From positions 1,050,001-1,114,000 of the forward strand of contig NZ_CP133465.1 in NCBI RefSeq assembly GCF_031191185.1: DNA of 64,000 nt, in the 5' to 3' direction. The notes below the pieces were generated by a model. That model did not search any database. It had not been told where the DNA came from and saw nothing but the letters and a program-made list of their open reading frames with translations. The translations under genes and the position numbers were made by a program. Numbering within the stretch: position 1 is the first letter of the stretch; the number at the start of each line of letters is the position of its first letter. Below, piece by piece: positions 1-8,806 of this stretch. Origin of the DNA: Prevotella nigrescens (GTDB lineage: Bacteria > Bacteroidota > Bacteroidia > Bacteroidales > Bacteroidaceae).

Positions 1-46
1 AAAAAAGCATTCCTGCCGTATAAATTTTGCATTTTACCGCAATATA

Positions 47-1135
47 TTATATTCTTCTGGAATTATTGACTAATATAGCGTCCAATATTGTCATGGCTGT
101 CATAGCTTCAACAATAGGTACTGCTCGCGGAAGAACACAAGGATCGTGCCTCCCTTGGACCGTTATCATCTGTTCGTTCCCATCAAAGTCTACAGTTTTT
201 TGTTCCATCAGCAAGGTTGCTACAGGTTTAAAAGCCACTCTGAAGTATATGTCTTCTCCATTGCTTATACCTCCTTGTATTCCTCCGCTGTGGTTTGTTT
301 GTATTGCAATTCTGCTTTTTTCTTTTTCTGTTCTTTGTGTGAAACGGTCGTTTTGTTCGCTTCCTCGCCACGAGCTTCCATCAAATCCTTCTCCATATTC
401 AAATCCTTTTGCTGCATTTATGCTTAGCATTGCAGCACCGAGTTGTGCATGAAGTTTGCCAAATTCTGGATCGCCTAATCCTATTGGGCATCCTTTCACC
501 ACGCAAGTAATAATCCCTCCTATGGTATCGCCCTCGCTTTTCACTTTCAAGATGAGCTTTTCCATTTCCTTAGCTTTCTCTTTATCTGGGCATCTAATGG
601 GGTGTAGTTCAGTTTGCGACAGGTCGTACTTATTGTAATCCTTGTCCAATGCGATGTTACCCACCTGGGAAGTATAGGCCTGAATGGTTATATTGTATTT
701 TCGAAGCACAAGTTTTGCCAATGCTCCAGCCACTACTCTTGCGATTGTAATGCGTGCCGAGGCCCGCCCGCCACCTCTATAGTCGCGTATGCCATACTTT
801 TTATAGTAAGTGTAATCAGCGTGTGACGGTCTGAAGAGCATGCTTATGTTTTCGTAATCTTTGGATTGTTGATTTTCATTTCTGACCATAAAGCCAATAG
901 GTGCACCTGTAGATTTTCCTTCGAAAATACCACTTAGCAGCTCCACCTTGTCGGTTTCTCTCCTTCTGGTAGTTATTTTGTTTTGTCCTGGCTTGCGTCT
1001 ATCCAGCTCGTCCTGAATAAAATCGTGGTCAATATCTATGCCGGGTGGCATACCGTCTACTATGCCTCCTATAGCAACCCCGTGGCTTTCGCCAAAGGTT
1101 GTTAGTGTGTAAAGTGTTCCAAACGCATTAGGCAT
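47..1135 (-). CDS. aroC: Chorismate synthase
   Basis: Predicted to convert 5-enolpyruvylshikimate-3-phosphate to chorismate with reduced FMN, the last common step of aromatic amino acid and folate precursor synthesis, in the cytosol. The 362 residues match the family's usual length of about 360. The N-terminus has the family signature TTFGESHG, and RRRETD and RGGGRASAR follow near residues 57 and 121. The C-terminal [14 protein letters not shown] block is intact. The start is the first Met, just before the conserved N-terminal block. It is the downstream neighbour of the FKBP gene on the same strand, with a 60-bp gap, so co-transcription is possible. Confidence 0.97.
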   Translation of the reverse strand: MPNAFGTLYTLTTFGESHGVAIGGIVDGMPPGIDIDHDFIQDELDRRKPGQNKITTRRRETDKVELLSGIFEGKSTGAPIGFMVRNENQQSKDYENISMLFRPSHADYTYYKKYGIRDYRGGGRASARITIARVVAGALAKLVLRKYNITIQAYTSQVGNIALDKDYNKYDLSQTELHPIRCPDKEKAKEMEKLILKVKSEGDTIGGIITCVVKGCPIGLGDPEFGKLHAQLGAAMLSINAAKGFEYGEGFDGSSWRGSEQNDRFTQRTEKEKSRIAIQTNHSGGIQGGISNGEDIYFRVAFKPVATLLMEQKTVDFDGNEQMITVQGRHDPCVLPRAVPIVEAMTAMTILDAILVNNSRRI

Positions 1136-1195
1136 ATTGCCATTCTCCTCGTCCGTGTTTTGTTATAAATATTTTTCTAATGTTTTTTTTGAGTT

Positions 1196-1807
1196 TTAGT
1201 TGTTGCAACAACAGCAGCCTTCACCATTGCTTTCGTCGCTTCCGTGACAACTGCATTGGTTGTTTCCATCTCCTTCCCCTTTGTGGCAACCACAATTTCC
1301 GCCACAATGGTGATTGTTAAGTTTCTCAAAGAACTCCTTTACTTCCTCTTCGGTAGCCTCACGGTTCTCTATCACGTGTCCTTTAAACTTCAGTTCTTTA
1401 CCTGCCAATGGGTGGTTGAAGTCAACTTTTACCTTGTCTTCAGTTATATCCATTACACGAGCGATAAAGCGTTGTCCCTCTTGGTTCTGCAAAGGAATGG
1501 TTGCTCCGATATAGACGTTACTACTATCGAATTCTCCTCCTTGTGAAAATACTTCTTTGTCAAGGTCTAACACGTTCTCTTCGTTATAGTCTCCATAGGC
1601 TTGTCCTTTGGCTAAATCGAATGAGAAATCTTGTCCTGCTGGTGTTTTTATTGCAATTTCTTCGAATTGGGGTAGTGCCATTTCGCACCCTGTATAGAAT
1701 GTTAGCGGACGGTTTTCTTCCGTTTTCTCTATCAAAACTTCGTTTCCGTATTCCATACTGTATAGTTCGTATTTTGCAGAAATGAATCTATGTGTTTTAT
1801 TTTCCAT
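1196..1807 (-). CDS. FKBP-type peptidyl-prolyl isomerase, SlyD-like, with Cys/His-rich tail
   Basis: Probable cytosolic prolyl isomerase and chaperone of the SlyD branch. The 203 residues contain the family hallmark FNHPLAGKEL near residue 130, with the insert-in-flap region before it. The last 40 or so residues are low complexity and very rich in Cys, His and Gly: about nine Cys, including a terminal CCCC block, and four His. This resembles the nickel-binding tail of E. coli SlyD, so metal binding is inferred from composition. No signal peptide is visible. A TATCTTTG promoter element lies about 30 bp upstream of the ATG. Confidence 0.9.
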   Translation of the reverse strand: MENKTHRFISAKYELYSMEYGNEVLIEKTEENRPLTFYTGCEMALPQFEEIAIKTPAGQDFSFDLAKGQAYGDYNEENVLDLDKEVFSQGGEFDSSNVYIGATIPLQNQEGQRFIARVMDITEDKVKVDFNHPLAGKELKFKGHVIENREATEEEVKEFFEKLNNHHCGGNCGCHKGEGDGNNQCSCHGSDESNGEGCCCCNN

Positions 1808-1836
1808 TATTATTATAGTGTTTTTTTGTTTCTTTG

Positions 1837-1844
1837 CAAAGATA
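1837..1844 (-). promoter_or_regulatory. Promoter -7 element of the FKBP gene
   Basis: TATCTTTG on the minus strand fits the Bacteroidetes -7 consensus TAnnTTTG and lies 30 bp before the FKBP start. No convincing -33 TTTG at the usual spacing. Confidence 0.5.
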
Positions 1845-1937
1845 CTATTTATTTATGACAAACCTACGAACTGTCTGTTGTTTTTTGATTGTGCTACCTC
1901 TCTCAATAGAAAGACCTTTCTGCTCGCCATGCAATTT

Positions 1938-1961
1938 CGTCTGTATTCCTTTTTACAGACG
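1938..1961. other. Hairpin in the 1808-2128 gap
   Basis: CGTCTGTA and TACAGACG form a perfect 8-bp stem around an 8-base loop. It lies between the terminator of the 52-residue peptide gene and the FKBP promoter. The rest of the 1808-2128 gap shows only the promoter element and the terminator listed separately; no gene was seen. Confidence 0.4.
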
Positions 1962-2042
1962 GAAAGCGGAAGGTAATTATGTTAAATTTGGTAGTAAGTA
2001 AGAACATTATAAACAACGTTCCTACCTATTTTGCAACCAAAA

Positions 2043-2074
2043 AGCTGCACACCAATGAAATATTGGTATGCAGC
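2043..2074 (-). terminator. Rho-independent terminator downstream of the small peptide gene
   Basis: AGCTGCACACCAAT pairs with ATTGGTATGCAGCT with one mismatch across a 4-base loop. A short T-run follows on the minus strand. It would end transcription of the type IX cargo and small peptide unit. Confidence 0.65.
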
Positions 2075-2128
2075 TGATATTTTTATTGTACAGGTTTCTG
2101 TGTGCAACTTGCACATTTTGCCTTTCTT

Positions 2129-2287
2129 TTAATACATATCGTCTACTTCTGGGTCTTCTTCCCCATCATCGGTTTGTCCACCTACTGGAACCTTAGACTG
2201 TCCGCCGAGTGATCTTTCAAGATATTCACTGTTTAACTGTAATGTAACCACTTCGCAAGTGGGCATTTCATATTTTGTCTTTTTCAT
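2129..2287 (-). CDS. Small acidic peptide (52 aa) following a type IX cargo gene
   Basis: A 52-residue reading frame, MKKTKYEMPTCEVVTL at the start and ending in TDDGEEDPEVDDMY, begins 13 bp after the stop of the preceding same-strand gene and ends just before a terminator. It has a basic start, a central SLGGQ stretch and a strongly acidic C-terminus. It has no signal peptide or membrane segment. Its composition and form resemble the short MKKxYxxPxxEVV peptides that I recall being common and uncharacterised in Prevotella and Bacteroides. Function is unknown. The tight spacing and the terminator support a real gene. Confidence 0.6.
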   Translation of the reverse strand: MKKTKYEMPTCEVVTLQLNSEYLERSLGGQSKVPVGGQTDDGEEDPEVDDMY

Positions 2288-2300
2288 TTTGTTTCCCTCC

Positions 2301-3767
2301 CTACTTAATAATTACTTTCTTACCATTTACGATATAAATACCTCTGACAGGGTGGTCTACACGGCGACCTTGCAAGTCGTAGTAAACTGCATTAGCGTCT
2401 GTCTCTACGGTTGCTGTGGTAACTTCATCAATACCGTCAGCTGTTCCTTCTTCCTCCATATCGTATCCGTCCAACTTCGAACCAGATGCATTTGCATCTA
2501 CCAACAAGAATGCTCTGTTGCCTTTAATGGTAGCACCCTTGTAGCGATAGAAACCTAATGGGTTACGAACAGCTGGTTTCGGATTTATATTAAATACCCG
2601 AACTGTTTTTCCAGCAGTCTCAATAGTGTTCTTTGCTTCGTCGAAGAAGACGGCTTTAAGTATATTGTTAGTAGGAGCAGGCGTCGTATTGGCTAAAGGT
2701 AACAGGCGGTTTGAAGCACTTGCAGTGGTTTCGCATTCGAGCACAATAGGTGTCTGAGCAGGGATAATATCGTTTTTCGATGCAATCTTTTTACACTGTG
2801 CATAACCCTTTTCAGCGCCAGTCGTGCCAATAGATTCTACAATATAGGCATTTATATTATCTACTACTTTCATTGGGAAGTCGGTATAGAGAGTAGTAAA
2901 GTACTTGCCGTTCTTGCCTTTCATCTTATTAGCAGGAGCTACACCGAAGTAATTCGTATTGTCTTCACCCACTAACTCTAAAATCCATTTAGCGGCATCG
3001 CCTACAGCAGGACGCTCTGGACCATACCATGCTGTGGCATTATTATTGCAAAAATTAAACTTTGCTTCTCCTTCGCGATACTTGTTTACACCTTTTCCAT
3101 TCTCTTCTACACGGTCAATCGCACCTTCCATTAAATAGTAAGTTTTCCCATGGTTAATGCGTTTGTCCTTTACGTAACCTTTGACCAGTATAACCAAATC
3201 GCTACTTGCACCAAAACGGCTCTCAAGAGCTTGCACTGCGTATTTTTCTACAGCTTCCCAAACTTCATCAGCATTGTCATGTTTCAACCCATCACGGATA
3301 TCTGGATAATTGGCAAGAGCACTCTCAATTCCTGATTTTACCAAATTACCATTATTATTATAAAAATCTACAATAGGTTGCATAGATGGTACTGTTGCAT
3401 ACGCATAATAAGCCTCTGCTCCATTTGTAGTAGTTGTTTTCTCTAAATGCATATCTAAGTCCCATTTATTAAGCACTTGGGTTTCTAAATAAACCATTGC
3501 AAAAGGAGCAAATATAGTAAGCTTTTCCTTCAATTTCGCATATATTTTATCCTTTACCATAGCTATGCCCTTCAATAAGTAACCATTAATTACATCTACA
3601 CCTTGTGAACGTAAAGTGGTTACAATGTATCTGTTTTTAGCATTATCCCACTTAGCTTCCAATTGGATAACACTTCCAGGCTGTGTTTTTACAGCATCAA
3701 CAGTCTGGTTTGGCTGTGCCTGATACTTCCCTGTTACTTGTACATACTGCTCATAAAAAATCTGCAT
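2301..3767 (-). CDS. Type IX secretion cargo-like protein without a signal peptide (possibly 5'-truncated)
   Basis: The 488-residue product ends in a typical type A sorting domain: AVYYDLQGRRVDHPVRGIYI, then a basic VIIK terminus near residues 455-488. Such domains direct export across the outer membrane, but only after Sec export, and no signal peptide is present at this start (MQIFYEQYVQVTG). In the same frame the nearest upstream stop is at 3803. A short ATGAAAAAGAAA reading frame begins at 3804 in another frame and stops after eight codons. The body is soluble and has no domain I recognise. Loss of the 5' end by deletion or frameshift is the simplest reading; an unrecognised start is the alternative. 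Confidence 0.6.
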   Translation of the reverse strand: MQIFYEQYVQVTGKYQAQPNQTVDAVKTQPGSVIQLEAKWDNAKNRYIVTTLRSQGVDVINGYLLKGIAMVKDKIYAKLKEKLTIFAPFAMVYLETQVLNKWDLDMHLEKTTTTNGAEAYYAYATVPSMQPIVDFYNNNGNLVKSGIESALANYPDIRDGLKHDNADEVWEAVEKYAVQALESRFGASSDLVILVKGYVKDKRINHGKTYYLMEGAIDRVEENGKGVNKYREGEAKFNFCNNNATAWYGPERPAVGDAAKWILELVGEDNTNYFGVAPANKMKGKNGKYFTTLYTDFPMKVVDNINAYIVESIGTTGAEKGYAQCKKIASKNDIIPAQTPIVLECETTASASNRLLPLANTTPAPTNNILKAVFFDEAKNTIETAGKTVRVFNINPKPAVRNPLGFYRYKGATIKGNRAFLLVDANASGSKLDGYDMEEEGTADGIDEVTTATVETDANAVYYDLQGRRVDHPVRGIYIVNGKKVIIK

Positions 3768-3922
3768 ATCAACCTTTTCATTGATACACAGATTTCTTTT
3801 TCATTCTACACAAACTTTATATTAAAGATGCTTGTCTCTATTTTATGATATTTGATTTATATTTACACTTTTGAATTTCGATTATATACGTAAGGTATAA
3901 CTATTATGAAGTATGATAAAAG

Positions 3923-5605
3923 TTATTTTACAAATACCTTTTTTACATTTATAGACATATCCTTATCTATTGTCTTCATAATATAAATGCCTGGCAATGC
4001 TGGACGAATATTGCCCATATACCGCCCATCAAGTGTATAATAGCAGCATTTAGATACTTCTGTATTCGATTCAATAGGCGTTACAGACGTGGCAGGATTG
4101 AACTCTGAAGCTCCAATGTCAATGCTTTTGCCCATTATGCGGTTGTTGCCGTAAATGTCTTTTGTGTAGTTCTCAATGCTAATAGGCGTACCTTTGTCTA
4201 TGAATTCGCTGCCCTGCTGTAATTCCCAGCTGGCAAACAGAATATCGCCAATACCTTTTTCATCGACAGTAAAGCCTTCGAATGTTGTTGGAGCCACAAA
4301 GTTCGACTTGGCAACAGTGGTAGCACTGATAGTATTTATTACATCTTTTTCTTCGTCGGTATAGGTAGAATAGTCTATATTAGTGCTGGTAGTAGCCTTG
4401 CGCGACTTGTTATTTTGCACCGTACAGTTTATGATTTTACCACCATCGGCAAATATTCCACCTCCATGAAACGATGTACAATTGTAAACAAGCCCCCCTA
4501 CAAAAGTACCTTTATTATACACTCCACCACCAGCACCGCCTTTGTCATCGCCTAACAAGGTATAATCGGCAAAGCAATTTGCCACAACGTTATTGATTGC
4601 AGTACCCAAATTGTAAATTCCTCCACCAACAAGGGCACGCGAACTTACTATTTCGTTATCATGTAATAAGCCCGTTGAATAGATAGCACCGCCCTCACGA
4701 GCATAGCAACCTTCGAAATTGCAATCTGTCACTGTGCCTTTCACATTATATATAGCACCACCTGCATCTAAAGCGACGCAATCCAAGAAGAAACAATTGC
4801 TTATTTCGGCGTTCTCGGCATATACTGCTCCACCTCGAGCTTGTGTGTTTGGCGAATGTGCATAGGTACGTTCGAAATAGCAATCAGAGATTTTTGCATT
4901 GCCTTTACCTGTTAAGTAGACTGCAGCACCATCGGCATACTTGTTTCCTTCGGCAGTAAAGTAACAAGAGTTTTCTATAAATCGACAGTTGGTAATGGTA
5001 ACATCACCCACAGCATAGATAGCTCCACCCGAACATTGCACGTTATATACCATGGCGTTTGCCCCTTTCAAAGTAAGTCCGTCAATCGTTATCGGAGCCG
5101 TCAGTTCCTCTTTTTTATATAATATATGGTTGGCATTATTCGCCGTTCCTGGTATTATGTTGTTATCAACCTTCCACCCATACATGTAGGGATTCTCGGG
5201 ATTAGCCTCTCTCACCCATTCATCGGGCACATCATCATCGGCACTTAGTATTGTCGTATTCACATAATCGTAGGCTTCTCCATCTTCTACTTTCATGCGT
5301 TCTTCCTTGCTTTTCTCTGTACCGGCAAAGCCGCCATAGAGCGATACGCCATCTTTTAATGGAAAGTGGCGTGAGTTTTTCTTCGATGATTTAATGAGTT
5401 GCGTAGGCTTATAGGTGCCTGCTGCAATCCAAATCTCGTCGCCCGAAGTTGCTTTTGCCAAGGCATCGTCTAAACTTCCCATAGCTTTTTCCCACGAAGA
5501 GCCGTCGCCTGTACTCTTTATAGAAACGTGATATACTTTCGCTTGTAACGGTGCAGCCGCAAAAAGCAAGCTGATTCCAACCGCAAAAAAATAAGAATGC
5601 TTCAT
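3923..5605 (-). CDS. Secreted parallel beta-helix protein with type IX sorting domain
   Basis: A 560-residue protein with a signal peptide (MKHSYFFAVGISLLFAAAPL, cleavage after QA). Next comes a segment like those that open polymorphic-repeat or pectate-lyase-like proteins (STGDGSSWEKAM). A long region of GGAIY, GGGIYN and NCxF repeats spans roughly residues 180-420, typical of right-handed beta-helices. The C-terminus carries a sorting domain (YYTLDGRYMGNIRPALPGIY, then a basic KKVFVK end). It is expected on the cell surface or released. No catalytic residues can be assigned, so adhesion or polysaccharide binding remain guesses. The following gene is another cargo-like protein on the same strand, 155 bp away. 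Confidence 0.85.
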   Translation of the reverse strand: MKHSYFFAVGISLLFAAAPLQAKVYHVSIKSTGDGSSWEKAMGSLDDALAKATSGDEIWIAAGTYKPTQLIKSSKKNSRHFPLKDGVSLYGGFAGTEKSKEERMKVEDGEAYDYVNTTILSADDDVPDEWVREANPENPYMYGWKVDNNIIPGTANNANHILYKKEELTAPITIDGLTLKGANAMVYNVQCSGGAIYAVGDVTITNCRFIENSCYFTAEGNKYADGAAVYLTGKGNAKISDCYFERTYAHSPNTQARGGAVYAENAEISNCFFLDCVALDAGGAIYNVKGTVTDCNFEGCYAREGGAIYSTGLLHDNEIVSSRALVGGGIYNLGTAINNVVANCFADYTLLGDDKGGAGGGVYNKGTFVGGLVYNCTSFHGGGIFADGGKIINCTVQNNKSRKATTSTNIDYSTYTDEEKDVINTISATTVAKSNFVAPTTFEGFTVDEKGIGDILFASWELQQGSEFIDKGTPISIENYTKDIYGNNRIMGKSIDIGASEFNPATSVTPIESNTEVSKCCYYTLDGRYMGNIRPALPGIYIMKTIDKDMSINVKKVFVK

Positions 5606-5669
5606 ATCTCAATATGTTTTGGTTAATGTAAATCGGGACAAATATTATCTCATATCAGTGCAAATACCC

Positions 5670-6662
5670 TCATTTTCCTTTAGAAACCTTGATAAGCAAC
5701 AGCCCTATGGCTGTCCAAATAAGTTCTCTAAGACGCACGATAAGGGCTACAAAGATGCCTGCATTGGCTGTAAGTCCTAAGCCAGAGACCGACATCAGGA
5801 AGCCACCTTCGCGCCCACCGAGTTGCAAAGGCATAAAAAACAGCATGTTGGCAAACAGTGTTGTAAAGGAAATAATGAGAATACAGTTCAGGTAATTCAC
5901 GCTTGGAAACAGCACAAGCAATATGAAGAAAACTTCAAGAGCACTGCAAACACGGCACAGAAGTTCGATAAACACCACCGAAAAGAATGTCTTTGGGTCT
6001 TGATTGTGCAGTGCTGCCACCTGTTTATCGATGTTTTCCAACCGTTCGCGGTTCTCTTCGATGTACCGGCACGCCCATTTCTTAACGCCAGGGATATGTC
6101 GCAGGAGATTCATACCGCGGACAGCAAGTCCCTTTTTATACCCGGAGAAGAAGAACCAAATAGCTGTCAGACAGAAAACACAGCCCACAGAGAGCATAAT
6201 AGCCATAAAAACACTGACGTGCTGCGTAAGAATGAAGAGCGGAATGGAAAGCAACCAGAACCAGAAATGACTGAAAATATGCGTCATAACAAACAAGAGC
6301 ACCGACGAGGTTGCACGTTCTACGCCTATATGGGGCGACAATTCCATAATGCGATAAGGCTCGCCACCCATCAATCCACCCGGTGTGGCATAGTTCAGGG
6401 CAAACCCTGAGACGCTGATTTTATAGAGATACCAGAACGGAACCATACGTTTGTCGTCGCCTTTGGTCTGACTTTTGATGATGATATACCAAGAGGTAGT
6501 ATTGAAAATATAAAGAAAAGCCCACAATACCACCACCGCAAAGAACCAATAGCCTGCGTGTTGCAGTCCACGCCATACTTCGGCAAAGTCCAATTGTGTT
6601 ACCATTATCACCAAGACTACAATACCGAAGAGGAAAAAACCGTTCTGATATTTCTTTTTCAT
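5670..6662 (-). CDS. Flippase-like integral membrane protein (UPF0104/LPG synthase TM family)
   Basis: The 330-residue protein is highly hydrophobic, with about eight predicted membrane segments, and resembles the transmembrane domain shared by lysylphosphatidylglycerol synthase and UPF0104 proteins. The GGLMGGEPYR and PLQLGGREGGF motifs are typical. The start at MKKKYQNGFF is chosen because the 20 residues before it (MLLCTDGVAS...) are unlike the family; the longer form would begin at 6722. It is the last gene of the rlmN-DUF4837-pdxA run. A role in lipid or polyprenyl carrier handling is inferred from the family only. Confidence 0.8.
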   Translation of the reverse strand: MKKKYQNGFFLFGIVVLVIMVTQLDFAEVWRGLQHAGYWFFAVVVLWAFLYIFNTTSWYIIIKSQTKGDDKRMVPFWYLYKISVSGFALNYATPGGLMGGEPYRIMELSPHIGVERATSSVLLFVMTHIFSHFWFWLLSIPLFILTQHVSVFMAIMLSVGCVFCLTAIWFFFSGYKKGLAVRGMNLLRHIPGVKKWACRYIEENRERLENIDKQVAALHNQDPKTFFSVVFIELLCRVCSALEVFFILLVLFPSVNYLNCILIISFTTLFANMLFFMPLQLGGREGGFLMSVSGLGLTANAGIFVALIVRLRELIWTAIGLLLIKVSKGK

Positions 6663-6762
6663 AGGCTTTTTTCTTTTATAGAAAATAGAAAACGAGGCAA
6701 CTCCGTCCGTACAAAGCAGCACCGAAACTCCGAGTTACCCACGCAACTATTTCTCATTTCAA

Positions 6763-7854
6763 TTATTCTTCCTTTCGTTTTGGCACGGCAAAGCGCACCT
6801 TCTCGCTGTCGTCGCGACGTTCCTTGTAGAGTTTTGCCAACGGATTGCCCATCGGTTCATCGTATTCCTTGCGATGACGGAAGATGTCTATGGCAAGGAA
6901 AATGGCGTGGCGCATTGGCATAGCATCGGCAACGCCCTTGCCTGCAATACTGAAATTGGCAGGTGTTTCGGGTGCAGTGCGCACCAATGGCAGCCCTGCA
7001 AGATAGTTTACGCCCCCTTCTACCGTTAGCGAACGGAAAGGAGTGAGTCCCTGTTCGTAGTACATAGCAAGCACACCATCGAACTGTTCCCAATCGCTAC
7101 CACCGAAAAACTTATCCGCAGCGTATGGTCCGAAAGCCTGTATGCCCTCTTTTTCGAGTGCTGCAATGGCAGGTTCAATCACCTCTTGTTCCTCTGAACC
7201 GAGCAAACCATTGTCGCCTGCCTTCGGATTGAGTGCCAAAAGGGCGATGCGCGGATTAGAAATGCGGAAGTCGCGGCGTATGCTATGGTGCAGCAAACGT
7301 CCGTTTTCGGTAAGCCCTTCAATAGAAATAGACTCTGCAACTTGCTTCAACGGCAGGTTGCGAGTAGCCAAGGCAATGCGCAGTTTCTCGCTTACAAGCA
7401 TAGAGAGCGTTGGTTCTTCAGCCGGCAGATGGTCTTCAATGTATCGGCTCTGCCCACTGAAATGGAACTGCTCACTGTTTTCTATCGGTGCAGTAACCAA
7501 GACATCGAAGCCCCCTGCACGGTAATCAGCCAATGCACGGTCGATTGCAAGCAAGCCAGCGTTGCCCGATTCCTCAGTAGGAACACCAAGTTCCACCTTT
7601 ATTTCCTCGTCGAAAACAGGTATAAAGTTTATTCTATTGTCTTGAATCTCGCTTATATCATTGATGATAGTGAAGGTTGCCTCCAACCTTAAGGCATTGC
7701 GATGATACGTAGCAACCTTTGGAGAGCCATATATAATAGGTGTGCAAAGCTCCAACATCGTTGGTTCCTCAAAGGCTTTGAATATCAGTTCGTATCCTAT
7801 TCCGTTCGTATCGCCGTGCGTAATGGCTACTCGGACTTTTCTATTGTTGTTCAT
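6763..7854 (-). CDS. pdxA: PdxA-family protein lacking the metal-ligand histidines
   Basis: Full-length relative (363 aa) of 4-hydroxythreonine-4-phosphate dehydrogenase, the vitamin B6 pathway enzyme. The start AITHGDTNGIGYE and the blocks ALNPKAGDNG and SIAGKG align well with the family. The three histidines that bind the divalent metal in PdxA (H166, H211 and H266 in E. coli) correspond here to N in ATRNLPL, K in LNPKAG and Y in MYYEQGL. The usual GHTE motif reads GQSR and the usual HGTA segment reads ETPA. The frame is uninterrupted, so this is substitution, not a frameshift. Dehydrogenase activity is doubtful. It lies between DUF4837 and the flippase gene in one run. Confidence 0.85.
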   Translation of the reverse strand: MNNNRKVRVAITHGDTNGIGYELIFKAFEEPTMLELCTPIIYGSPKVATYHRNALRLEATFTIINDISEIQDNRINFIPVFDEEIKVELGVPTEESGNAGLLAIDRALADYRAGGFDVLVTAPIENSEQFHFSGQSRYIEDHLPAEEPTLSMLVSEKLRIALATRNLPLKQVAESISIEGLTENGRLLHHSIRRDFRISNPRIALLALNPKAGDNGLLGSEEQEVIEPAIAALEKEGIQAFGPYAADKFFGGSDWEQFDGVLAMYYEQGLTPFRSLTVEGGVNYLAGLPLVRTAPETPANFSIAGKGVADAMPMRHAIFLAIDIFRHRKEYDEPMGNPLAKLYKERRDDSEKVRFAVPKRKEE

Positions 7855-7885
7855 AACTTATTCTGTATATATGTGTTTCTTGTTT

Positions 7886-8806
7886 TTATTCTTGCTTGTT
7901 TCTTGTATAGAGGGCAGCCTCCAATCGGCGCACAAGGTTCCGTTTCTTGGTTTCGGGCGCATATACAAAGGCTTCTGTCACTACTATGCGATTGCCTTTA
8001 GGCTGCCAATAGGCTACGAAAGCACCGCCCATGGCGTCGTTCTTCATTTCCCAAAGCCCCCGTACCGTAACGGAGTTGCCCCGTCCGCGTGTTACTGAAG
8101 CGATGGAAGCGGTTCGCATGTACATTCCTCTCTGCTCTCCGAGAATGTTTCTTCGCATCACACTGTCGCGCTGATGGCGGAAATCGCCCTTGCCAATGCT
8201 GTACAGACAGATATTAACCATACCTGACGGTGCATTGTTCGACAGCCAAAGGAAGTCCTTCCCAACTCTGCTGGCAGTTAAATCGGCAGGCACTCGCATA
8301 GCAATGCCAAACATCTTGCGTATCGTTGCTTCTGCCTTTGCATTCGGTTGCTTCGCTATATCCGCCTGCGTGCGGTGCAGTTCAACCTTCGTAAGGTAGT
8401 TTCGCAACGTTTGCCCCTGCTTTTCCAAGAATGCTTTCAGCTTCGGCAACGACGGAGCGGCAACGGTTACGATAACCTGTGGCTGTGCATACACGTTCTG
8501 CCTACTGCTTATGCTCACGCCTTTTTGACGTTGATTGATGGACAGCACAACTATGTTGCGCACCATTTTGCTATCGCCCTGCAACTTTTCGGACGCTATT
8601 TCCACCACGTCGAACGACGGTTCTGCCTGCGGTAGTCCCACTATCGGTGCCGAAAGCACGTTGTACAGAAGGCTGTCGCTATCGCCCACCACCACAACTT
8701 CGTAGGCTTTGCCGTAGCTTGCTGGGCGAAACATGCTGTTCTTGCAACTCGTCAGCAACAGCATTGCCACGAGTGCAACGAGCGAAAATAGCCTACGCAC
8801 GTTCAT
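7886..8806 (-). CDS. DUF4837 family lipoprotein
   Basis: A 306-residue protein with a lipoprotein signal (MNVRRLFSLVALVAMLLL, then TSC), matching the Bacteroidetes DUF4837 family. It is predicted to be anchored in the envelope; its function is unknown. The chosen start overlaps the end of rlmN by 14 bp, which suggests translational coupling. A longer form starting at 8893 would put 29 charged residues before the lipobox and is rejected. pdxA follows after 31 bp. The rlmN-DUF4837-pdxA order is one I recognise from other Bacteroidales. Confidence 0.82.
   Translation of the reverse strand: MNVRRLFSLVALVAMLLLTSCKNSMFRPASYGKAYEVVVVGDSDSLLYNVLSAPIVGLPQAEPSFDVVEIASEKLQGDSKMVRNIVVLSINQRQKGVSISSRQNVYAQPQVIVTVAAPSLPKLKAFLEKQGQTLRNYLTKVELHRTQADIAKQPNAKAEATIRKMFGIAMRVPADLTASRVGKDFLWLSNNAPSGMVNICLYSIGKGDFRHQRDSVMRRNILGEQRGMYMRTASIASVTRGRGNSVTVRGLWEMKNDAMGGAFVAYWQPKGNRIVVTEAFVYAPETKKRNLVRRLEAALYTRNKQE

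Noticed and set aside
5823..6410. Plus-strand frame of 195 codons
   Set aside because: Antisense shadow of the flippase gene, rich in Lys, His and Gln without any domain.
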